Shown: piece after piece, positions 1 to 5,705 of the stretch
Position numbering within the stretch: position 1 is the first letter of the stretch
Layout: every line of letters begins with the position of its first letter
DNA from: an uncultured Oscillospiraceae bacterium
Lineage (GTDB): Bacteria > Bacillota > Clostridia > Oscillospirales > Oscillospiraceae
Length of the DNA: 11,817 bases
Reading direction: 5' to 3'
Assembly (NCBI GenBank): GCA_934659445.1
Contig: CAKUHV010000051.1
Location: 1-11,817 of the forward strand
Program-made: the position numbers and the translations under genes
Notes under the pieces: model-generated
What the model was told of the DNA's origin: nothing
Databases searched by the model: none
Seen by the model: only the letters and a program-made list of their open reading frames with translations

Positions 1-370
1 AATTGCTCATCCTGTCAAGGGGCATGAGTAGTTGTACACGAAAAAGTTACATCTTTTGAGCAGTTCAAATGGACAGACATTTATGCTGCCGAAGATCATC
101 CGTACCGGCATACACCGGTAACGCCTGTTGCCCCCTCCTGCATCTCGGGAATGAAATGGGGGTGGGTGTCCGTATGGTCCCAAAACGGTTGGCCCCATTT
201 CGGACGGCCCGGAACGGGTGCTTTGTCACGCAGCCACAAAGGCAGCAAAGCTGAGCAGCGAGGAGGGGATATACTTTCCATCTCCGGCCATACTGTACGG
301 GGATGGCCTTTCTGATTTGCCGCGGACGCACCCTGCCAGGCCATGGGTCAAAAGCGCGTGATCTTCGCGG
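1..370. other. Non-coding region with a run of short inverted repeats
   Basis: No convincing gene is present. The open frames here are under 90 codons, overlap one another on both strands and lack good ribosome sites. The stretch contains successive inverted repeats: CTCAT/ATGAG (6-10 with 24-28), TACCGG/CCGGTA (103-108 with 115-120), AAATGGGG/CCCCATTT (154-161 with 193-200) enclosing CCGT/ACGG (170-173 with 185-188), CTTTGT/ACAAAG (221-226 with 236-241) and GGCCAT/ATGGCC (286-291 with 303-308). It could be a structured RNA, a decayed element or chance pairing in GC-rich DNA. I recognise no known riboswitch, RNase P, SRP, 6S or tmRNA signature. Confidence 0.4.
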
Positions 371-379
371 CGGCTATGC

Positions 380-426
380 TTAACTTACCTTAACTTTACT
401 TATTTCTCGAAATACGCTAATATAAT
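380..426 (+). promoter_or_regulatory. Likely promoter of the OpuC/EgtU-type ABC operon, with tandem TTAACTT
   Basis: A perfect -10 hexamer TATAAT lies at 421-426 in a local AT-rich island. The best -35 candidate, TTTACT at 395-400, matches TTGACA at four of six positions, but the 20-nt spacer is longer than usual, so the -35 is uncertain and an activator may be needed. Two copies of TTAACTT (380-386 and 390-396) are spaced 10 nt apart, about one helical turn, over the -35 area, as expected for a regulator site. Transcription from here would give a leader of about 70 nt before the ATPase gene at 505. Confidence 0.45.
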
Positions 427-427
427 A

Positions 428-490
428 GTTACATACTCGTTCCCGCCCAAGCAGCAAATGTTCAAGAACTGCGATGCTGCGTAATGTAAC
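428..490 (+). promoter_or_regulatory. Foldable mRNA leader upstream of the ABC ATPase gene
   Basis: The leader has nested complementary arms: GTTACAT (428-434) with ATGTAAC (484-490), and inside them GCAGCA (451-456) with TGCTGC (475-480), around a small GTTC/GAAC palindrome. The outer helix ends four bases before the AGGAGG ribosome site at 495-500, so folding could change ribosome access. No known riboswitch class is recognised. The pairing is seen directly; a regulatory role is inference. Confidence 0.35.
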
Positions 491-504
491 CGAGAGGAGG
501 TCTC

Positions 505-1617
505 ATGATCAGATTTGAGCATGTCAGCAAAAGCTATGGCAAAACCATCATCCTGAAGGATCTGAATTTCACCATCCCGGATGGACAATTTGTTGTCCTG
601 ATCGGTCCATCCGGATGCGGCAAAACCACCACGATGAAACTCATCAATCGCCTTTTAGAGCCTGACAGCGGCACCATTTCCATCGATGGGCAGGACATCC
701 GCCTGCAGGATAAGGTGAAGCTCCGCCGACATATCGGCTATGTGATCCAGCAGATCGGCCTGTTCCCAAACATGACCGTGGCCCAGAATATCTCTGTGGT
801 GCCCAAGCTTCTCAAATACGATAAGCCCCGCTGTGCCGAGACTGTTCAGGAGATGCTGAAGCTGGTCCACATGGAGGACTATGCGGAAAAATATCCCTCT
901 GAGCTCTCCGGCGGGCAGCAGCAGCGTATAGGTGTTCTGCGCGCGCTGGCAGCTTCGCCCCCTATCGTGCTGATGGATGAGCCCTTCGGCGCTCTGGATC
1001 CGCAAACGCGGGAGGCTCTTCAGGACGAGGTAAAGAACCTGCAGCAGAGTCTTGGCAAAACCATTGTTTTTGTTACCCACGACATGAATGAGGCGCTGAA
1101 GCTGGCGGACATCATCATATTTATGGACGGCGGAGAGATCGTCCAGATGTCCTCTCCGGAGGAGATGCTGGAGAACCCTGCCACCGAGAGAGTCCGGGAC
1201 TTCTTGGGGAAGCATGCTCCCGGCGCGCAGCCCCCCTCCAAGGTGGAACAGTTCATGCGTACCAATGTGCAGACCGTCCATCGGGATCGGGGCGTGCTGG
1301 AGTGCGCTGAGAAAATGGCCCGCCACAGCGTGGACACCCTGCTGGTGGTGGACGAGTGCAGCCGCTATGCCGGCACTGTCTCCATTGGCGATATCCGCGC
1401 GTGGGGCAAGGAGCTGAAGACCATCGACCCGATCGTCCGCCAAACGGCGCGGATCGTGCGGGTCGGGGACGACGCAAAGGAGTCCTTTGACTATCTGCTG
1501 GAATCTAACGCCTCCTATGTGATCGTCCTCAACGAGGATGATACCGTGGCCGGCATCGTCACCAAGACCAGCGTGGCCCGCGCCGTTGCGGAGACGTTGT
1601 GGGGGGATGGAAAATGA
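505..1617 (+). CDS. ABC transporter ATPase with C-terminal CBS pair (OpuCA/EgtUA type, quaternary amine/osmolyte import)
   Basis: This 370-residue cytoplasmic protein would power import by the two membrane proteins encoded downstream. ABC motifs appear in order: Walker A GPSGCGKT (34-41), Q-loop glutamines 82-83, signature LSGGQQQR (134-141), Walker B IVLMDEP with catalytic Glu159, and switch His192. After the ABC domain, residues about 247-362 look like a CBS-domain pair, with two similar halves ending VSIGDI and IVTKTSV. Such a tail is typical of OpuCA/ProV-like ATPases, where it senses ionic strength or nucleotides. The ATG at 505 follows AGGAGG (495-500) with a short 4-nt gap. The gene overlaps the next one by ATGA. 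The family call is firm. The substrate (glycine betaine, choline, carnitine, ergothioneine or a relative) cannot be settled from this subunit. Confidence 0.9.
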   Translation: MIRFEHVSKSYGKTIILKDLNFTIPDGQFVVLIGPSGCGKTTTMKLINRLLEPDSGTISIDGQDIRLQDKVKLRRHIGYVIQQIGLFPNMTVAQNISVVPKLLKYDKPRCAETVQEMLKLVHMEDYAEKYPSELSGGQQQRIGVLRALAASPPIVLMDEPFGALDPQTREALQDEVKNLQQSLGKTIVFVTHDMNEALKLADIIIFMDGGEIVQMSSPEEMLENPATERVRDFLGKHAPGAQPPSKVEQFMRTNVQTVHRDRGVLECAEKMARHSVDTLLVVDECSRYAGTVSIGDIRAWGKELKTIDPIVRQTARIVRVGDDAKESFDYLLESNASYVIVLNEDDTVAGIVTKTSVARAVAETLWGDGK

Positions 1618-2255
1618 GGGCGCTCCTTGATACCTATGGCATCATGCTGGGGCAGGCCATCCTGATCCACACCGGCTATGTCCTGATCTGTGTGACCGCC
1701 GGGTTCCTTCTGGGACTGCTGCTTGGTGTTGCTCTCTCCCGAACGCCCCGGATATCCGGTATCGTCCTGCCCATTATCTCGGTTTTCCAGACGATCCCCG
1801 GCCTTGTTTTCATCGGCCTGCTGTTCCTCTGGCTGGGCATGGTGCCGATGACCGTTATCATCGCCCTGTCCATCTATGCCATGTTCCCCGTGCTGAAAAA
1901 CACCTACACCGGCCTTTTGGGGGTGGAGCATCAATATCTGGAGGCCGCCAAGGGCTGCGGCATGTCCCGGCTCCAGTCCCTCCTGCAGGTGGAGCTTCCG
2001 CTGGCCATGCCGACCATCATTGCGGGGCTTCGCATGTCTGCTGTCTATACGGTGTCCTGGGCGGTGCTCGCATCGATGATCGGCCTTGGGGGGCTGGGGA
2101 ATTTCGTCTATCAGGGGACCTCCTCCAATAACAACACGCTGATCCTGCTTGGCGCGATCCCGGCTGCACTGCTGGCCATCACCTTCGGCGCGATCATAGA
2201 CCTCCTGCAGAAAAAAGTGACGCCGAGGGGGCTGCGAAAGGAGGGGGGAAGATGA
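1614..2255 (+). CDS. ABC transporter permease, stand-alone (OpuCB/OpuBB type)
   Basis: This 213-residue integral membrane protein has about five to six hydrophobic segments. The conserved BPD transport loop sits at about 110-134, beginning EAAKGCGMSR, and contacts the ATPase. Family hallmarks include VFQTIPGLVFIGLLF (57-71) and the GLGGLGNFV segment (157-165). The start at 1614 is preferred because its ATG overlaps the ATPase stop as ATGA; an in-frame GTG at 1599 would add five residues but lies inside the upstream gene. The stop overlaps the next ATG in the same way, so all three genes should be translationally coupled. The window contains a second permease domain, fused to a binding protein, so the membrane pore is probably a heterodimer of the two. 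Confidence 0.88.
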   Translation: MRALLDTYGIMLGQAILIHTGYVLICVTAGFLLGLLLGVALSRTPRISGIVLPIISVFQTIPGLVFIGLLFLWLGMVPMTVIIALSIYAMFPVLKNTYTGLLGVEHQYLEAAKGCGMSRLQSLLQVELPLAMPTIIAGLRMSAVYTVSWAVLASMIGLGGLGNFVYQGTSSNNNTLILLGAIPAALLAITFGAIIDLLQKKVTPRGLRKEGGR

Positions 2256-3763
2256 GTTGGGAGCTTGTGCTGGAGCACCTCTTCATTGTTCTTGCCGCCA
2301 GCCTTCTTTCTGTTTTGGTGGGGGTTCCCCTTGGCATCTGGGCCTATGTCTCCGCGAAGGTCCGCCCGGTGCTCCTGCGGATGGTCGATCTGTTTCAGAC
2401 CATTCCGTCTTTGGCTCTGCTGGGTATTATCATGGTCTTTCTCGGGGCGGGGAAGATCACCGTGATCATAGGCATCACCCTGTACTCCCTGCTGCCCATC
2501 GTCCGCAACACCTGTCTGGGGCTGCAGCAGGTCGATCCCGGCGTGAAGGAGGCCGCCCGGGGCATGGGGATGAGCAAGCCTTACCGCATCCTGATGGTCG
2601 AATTCCCCTTGGCCGTTCCAACCGTATTCACAGGTGTCCGCATCGCCGTTGTCAATGCCATCGGCACTGCCGTATTTGCGGCCTTTGTGGGCGGCGGCGG
2701 CCTCGGCGGCATCATCAATCGCGGCATCCGCATTCAGGATATGCGCCTGATCCTTACAGGCACCGGGTGCCTGATGGCGATTGCGGTGCTGGCGGATTCT
2801 CTTCTGGGCTGGTTCGAGCGGCAGGCCCGCCGCAGCCGGGGCGGCTCCAGAAAAATGTGGGTCCCGGTGGCCGGCCTGCTGGTGTGTTTTCTTCTGCTGC
2901 TGCCCTACGGCAGGACCTCCTCCGGCGACCTTTCCCTCTATGATGGGAACTATTCTGAACCGCAGCTCATGCACCGCATGGTCAAGCTGCTGGTGGAGGA
3001 TCAGACAGATCTTTCGGTCAACATCGGTGACCAGATGTCCCAGGTGAATAACTTCAAGGCCATGATCGGAGATGACCATACCTGCGACCTTATGCTCTCC
3101 TACGATGGCACCCTGCTGACCACCTTCTTCCGACAGGATGTGGACTGCGTCCCTGATGGGATGTCGATCTATGAATATGTCGATCAGGTAGCCCGTCGGG
3201 AGTACGGCATGACTCTGCTGGATCAGCTGGGCTTCGACAACACTTACGCCATCGCCGTGCCACAGCCGCTGGCGGAGGAATACGGGCTGAGCTGCATCAG
3301 CGACCTTATCCCGATCGCGGAGCAGGTGACCTTCGGTGCGGAGCAGGAGTTCTTTACGCTGGAAGGCAGCATGAAGTATGGACCCTTTACAGAGGCGTAC
3401 GGCCTGCATTTCAAGGCTTCCACGCCTGTGGACGTGGGGCTGAAGTATGCAGCCATTGAAAACGGAAGCTTTGATGTTTCCGTGGTCTATGCAACGGACG
3501 GCCTGAACCGCAAGGTGGGGCTGAAGATCCTGGAGGATGACAGGAGCTTCTTCCCCGATTACAACGGCGCATTTTTTGTACGGGAGGATGTGCTGGAGCG
3601 GTATCCGGAGCTGAAGGACATTCTGAATCAGCTTTCCGGCAAAATACCCACGGAGCAGATGGCGGAGCTGACCTATCAGGTCGACGTTCTCGGCCGGGAC
3701 GTGGATGCTGTGGCGAGGGAATTCCTGGTCAGCCTGAACCTGCTGGGGGGAAACGCAGCCTGA
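2252..3763 (+). CDS. Permease fused to substrate-binding domain of the same ABC importer (OpuC/OpuF/EgtUBC-like)
   Basis: This 503-residue fusion has an N-terminal permease (about 1-190), with VDLFQTIPSLALLGII (45-60) and an EAA loop starting KEAARGMGMS (99-108). A further hydrophobic segment (203-219) then leads to an extracellular OpuAC-type binding domain (about 225-500). Binding-domain hallmarks are SYDGT (283-287), GFDNTYAIAV (327-336), VYATDG (412-417), FFPDYNGAFFVR (433-444) and YPELKDIL (451-458). Tyr285, Tyr332, Tyr413 and Tyr437 are candidates for the aromatic cage that holds trimethylammonium groups in this family. The ribosome site AAGGAGG (2238-2244) lies 7 nt upstream and the start overlaps the previous stop as ATGA. 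Fusions of this kind occur in OpuF and in the ergothioneine importer EgtU. Carrying a second separate permease as well is closer to OpuC. Type is firm; ligand is not. Confidence 0.88.
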   Translation: MSWELVLEHLFIVLAASLLSVLVGVPLGIWAYVSAKVRPVLLRMVDLFQTIPSLALLGIIMVFLGAGKITVIIGITLYSLLPIVRNTCLGLQQVDPGVKEAARGMGMSKPYRILMVEFPLAVPTVFTGVRIAVVNAIGTAVFAAFVGGGGLGGIINRGIRIQDMRLILTGTGCLMAIAVLADSLLGWFERQARRSRGGSRKMWVPVAGLLVCFLLLLPYGRTSSGDLSLYDGNYSEPQLMHRMVKLLVEDQTDLSVNIGDQMSQVNNFKAMIGDDHTCDLMLSYDGTLLTTFFRQDVDCVPDGMSIYEYVDQVARREYGMTLLDQLGFDNTYAIAVPQPLAEEYGLSCISDLIPIAEQVTFGAEQEFFTLEGSMKYGPFTEAYGLHFKASTPVDVGLKYAAIENGSFDVSVVYATDGLNRKVGLKILEDDRSFFPDYNGAFFVREDVLERYPELKDILNQLSGKIPTEQMAELTYQVDVLGRDVDAVAREFLVSLNLLGGNAA

Positions 3764-3774
3764 ACAGAGTTAAA

Positions 3775-3817
3775 GCAAAAAGCAAGCCGAGGGAACTCCC
3801 CTCGGCTTGCTTTTTGC
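3775..3817. terminator. Strong bidirectional intrinsic terminator after the ABC operon
   Basis: A perfect 19-bp stem is formed by GCAAAAAGCAAGCCGAGGG (3775-3793) and its complement at 3799-3817, with a 5-nt loop. The outer stem holds A5 on one side and T5 on the other, so transcripts from either strand end the helix in a U-run. It starts 12 bases after the ABC operon stop and also faces the convergent dehydrogenase operon. Confidence 0.88.
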
Positions 3818-3852
3818 GCTGTACCGGCCGGCTGCCCCCTGGGCCTCCGGGA

Positions 3853-3880
3853 GGTAGGGTCGGCCTTGGCCGATCCTACC
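3853..3880. repeat. 28-nt palindrome, copy 1 (13-bp arms, TT loop)
   Basis: Left arm GGTAGGGTCGGCC (3853-3865) pairs with GGCCGATCCTACC (3868-3880), with one G-T wobble and a 2-nt loop. It nearly repeats the palindrome at 4045-4072: same length, same GGGTCGGCC core, and differences at only a few positions, including the loop. It directly abuts the 76-nt dispersed repeat. It has no U-tract, so it is not a standard terminator. Confidence 0.7.
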
Positions 3881-3955
3881 TGAGACTGTCAAAAAAGTAG
3901 CAGTACGCAGAGATACGGGAAGGAAGATAGTTACGAAAGAAACCCAGGAAGGGTG
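3880..3955 (+). repeat. 76-nt dispersed direct repeat, copy 1
   Basis: This block starts CTGAGACTGTCAAAAAAGTA and matches 11742-11817 at 75 of 76 positions; the one difference is C at 3908 and T at 11770. The bases just before the two blocks differ, which sets the left boundary. The right boundary is unknown because copy 2 runs off the window. The last part forms the left arm and loop of a terminator-like hairpin completed at 3951-3967. No transposase is nearby. Confidence 0.85.
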
Positions 3956-3967
3956 TCTTTCGTTTTT
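3933..3967 (+). terminator. Intrinsic terminator carried partly by the dispersed repeat
   Basis: ACGAAAGAAACCC (3933-3945) pairs with GGGTGTCTTTCGT (3951-3963) at 12 of 13 positions around an AGGAA loop, and TTTTT follows (3963-3967). It acts in the + direction. Since most of it lies in the repeat, each full copy of the repeat may bring its own terminator. Confidence 0.65.
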
Positions 3968-4010
3968 AATCATAAGATTTCAGAACTTTGAAAAAGTTTC
4001 AAAATCTTCT

Positions 4011-4044
4011 TCAGCTTGGCGAAAAGGCTTTTTCGACAAGCTGA
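4011..4044. repeat. Long imperfect hairpin next to palindrome copy 2
   Basis: TCAGCTTG (4011-4018) pairs with CAAGCTGA (4037-4044), and inside it CGAAAA (4020-4025) pairs with TTTTCG (4030-4035), with one mismatch between the two helices and a 4-nt loop. It directly abuts the second 28-nt palindrome. It may help end the leftward dehydrogenase transcript, but no clean U-tract follows on that strand. Confidence 0.5.
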
Positions 4045-4072
4045 GGGAGGGTCGGCCAAGGCCGACCCTCCC
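4045..4072. repeat. 28-nt palindrome, copy 2 (13-bp arms, AA loop)
   Basis: GGGAGGGTCGGCC (4045-4057) pairs perfectly with GGCCGACCCTCCC (4060-4072) over an AA loop. With copy 1 at 3853-3880 it brackets a 220-bp segment containing the dispersed repeat and its terminator. It lies 25 bp beyond the stop of the leftward operon and could form a 3' RNA hairpin there, without a U-tract. Confidence 0.7.
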
Positions 4073-4097
4073 TTCGGAATGGGGGAGAAAAAAGTGT

Positions 4098-4451
4098 TTA
4101 CAGAACTTCCTGGGTGGCGATCACATCGCAGCCGGTGCCGCACACGTCGGGCAGGATCACGTCCCCCACATGGATGGGGGCGGCGGCCTGATGGGAGAAG
4201 ATCTCGTTGACGCAGTCAAACAGCAGCCGCTTGGGCACGGGAGCGGAGGTTTTTACGCTGAAGGGCTTATCCCGGCCCTCCACCCGCATGAGGGAGGTGA
4301 GCACACGCAGGGGTTCTACCGCCTCCTGACGGGCGTATTCCTCGCCGCGGGGGCAGGTGTTGCCGCTGACGGAGCATACCTTGCCGTCCTCCATGACAAC
4401 AGTCAGGCGGCAGCCCATGGGGCAGTTGATACAAACCAGATGCTTTTCCAT
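4098..4451 (-). CDS. DUF1667 cysteine-rich protein of the Glp-type dehydrogenase operon
   Basis: This 117-residue soluble protein opens with a CxxCPxGC motif (Cys7, Cys10, Cys14) and a fourth cysteine in GNTCPRG (Cys33), the layout of a likely [4Fe-4S] site. A second pair, Cys104 and Cys108, lies in DVCGTGC near the C-terminus. DUF1667 proteins are known mainly as partners encoded beside glpA/glpB-like flavoenzymes in Firmicutes and Thermotogae. An electron-relay role, standing in for the absent GlpC subunit, is inference. The start lies 6 bp after the glpB-like stop; its ribosome site GGAGG is inside the end of that gene, about 11 nt upstream of the ATG. It is the last gene of the leftward operon. 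Confidence 0.85.
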   Translation of the reverse strand: MEKHLVCINCPMGCRLTVVMEDGKVCSVSGNTCPRGEEYARQEAVEPLRVLTSLMRVEGRDKPFSVKTSAPVPKRLLFDCVNEIFSHQAAAPIHVGDVILPDVCGTGCDVIATQEVL

Positions 4452-4457
4452 ACGATC

Positions 4458-5705
4458 TTACACCTCCACGCGCACAGTGATCTTGTCCTTGGCCCCGCTG
4501 AGCAGTGCGCGGGGAACGGAGAAGGAGCACATCTCACCGGGGGTCAGCACCGGCCGGCGAAGCTGCTTGACACAGACGCCGTCCACGTCCACACAGATGC
4601 GGCAGGCGGGGAACTTGTCCCGGGGACGGAACATGAAGTCCACATTCTCGGTCCCATCCCGGCGCACCATCTGGGGCACGGCACCGTTCACGCCGAAGCT
4701 GCTCTCCACGGGGATGGTCTGACTGGCGGGGACCTGGCCTGCCAGATAGAGGGCGGCATTGAGTCCCGCCTGGGTGCCCTCGGCGCTGACATGATCCACC
4801 AGATCGTGGACGTGCAGCACATTGCCGCAGGAGAACACTCCGGGCAGAGAGGTCATCAGGAAGTCATCCACCACGGCACCCTTGGTGGCGGGGGACAGGG
4901 CGATCCCGGCGGACTTGCTCAGCTCGTTTTCAGGGATCAGACCGGCGGAGATCAGCAGCGTATCGCAGGGGATCTCAAACTCGGTGCCCGGAATGGGACG
5001 GCGGTCCTTGTCCACCTGGGACACCACCACCGACTGAACGCGGCCCCGGCCCTTGATCTGGGTGACAGTGCTGCTGTAGCTGATGGGGATGCCGAAGTCC
5101 TCGATGCACTGGGAGATGTTCCGGGCCAGACCGCTGGAGTAGGGCATGATCTCCACCACGCGCTCCACCTTGGCGCCCTCCACAGTGAACTGCCGGGCCA
5201 TAATCAGGCCGATGTCGCCGGAGCCCAGAATGACAATGCGCTTGCCCGGCAGATAGCCGTCCAGGTTCAGATACCGCTGGGCAGTGCCGGCGGTGATCAC
5301 TCCGGCGCAGCGGGAGCCGGGAATCATCAGCGCCCCGCGGGAGCGCTCGCGGCAGCCCATGGCCAGAATGATGGCCTTGGCCTGGATGCGGAACAGCCCG
5401 TCGGTGGGGTTCATCACGGTGATCACCTTGTCCGGAGTGATGTCCAGGGCAAAGGTCTGGCAGAGACAGGAGATATTCAGGGCGCGGGCCTCGTCGGCGA
5501 TGCGCTTGGCGAACTCTACGCCGGTGAGATCCTCGTGGTACTTATGGACGCCGAAGCCGTTGTGGATGCACTGGCGGAGGATGCCGCCCAGATAGGGGCT
5601 GCGCTCCAGGACCAGAATGTCCTGCACCCCCTGCTTGCGGGCGGCGATCGCCGCAGACAGGCCGGCGGAGCCGCCGCCGATGATGACCAGATCAACAGTT
5701 TTCAT
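4458..5705 (-). CDS. GlpB-like FAD/NAD(P)-dependent oxidoreductase
   Basis: This 415-residue cytoplasmic flavoprotein has two Rossmann nucleotide sites: GGGSAG (10-15) for FAD, followed by the acidic end of the second strand in LVLER (31-35), and GSGDIG (161-166) for NAD(P). The late FAD motif appears as SLPGVFSCGNV (286-296). There is no CxxC redox disulfide of the thioredoxin-reductase type. The last ~90 residues (about 325-415) form an extra domain seen in this Glp-associated group. In the operon it overlaps the GlpA-like stop as ATGA, so the two are probably made in a fixed ratio and form a complex. It likely passes electrons between the GlpA-type flavin or iron-sulfur centre and a nicotinamide or another acceptor. 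The family is confident. The actual acceptor is not visible in the sequence. Confidence 0.85.
   Translation of the reverse strand: MKTVDLVIIGGGSAGLSAAIAARKQGVQDILVLERSPYLGGILRQCIHNGFGVHKYHEDLTGVEFAKRIADEARALNISCLCQTFALDITPDKVITVMNPTDGLFRIQAKAIILAMGCRERSRGALMIPGSRCAGVITAGTAQRYLNLDGYLPGKRIVILGSGDIGLIMARQFTVEGAKVERVVEIMPYSSGLARNISQCIEDFGIPISYSSTVTQIKGRGRVQSVVVSQVDKDRRPIPGTEFEIPCDTLLISAGLIPENELSKSAGIALSPATKGAVVDDFLMTSLPGVFSCGNVLHVHDLVDHVSAEGTQAGLNAALYLAGQVPASQTIPVESSFGVNGAVPQMVRRDGTENVDFMFRPRDKFPACRICVDVDGVCVKQLRRPVLTPGEMCSFSVPRALLSGAKDKITVRVEV

Noticed and set aside
2111..3409. 432-codon open frame on the - strand
   Set aside because: Antisense to the two permease genes, which have strong family motifs and coupled starts.
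3880..3955. CRISPR repeat or IS end
   Set aside because: Only two copies 7.86 kb apart, no regular spacers, no cas genes and no transposase.
3770..3973. 67-codon open frame on the - strand between the convergent operons
   Set aside because: It is made of the terminator stem, palindrome and dispersed repeat, and has no good ribosome site. It may be annotated as a hypothetical protein elsewhere but looks non-coding.
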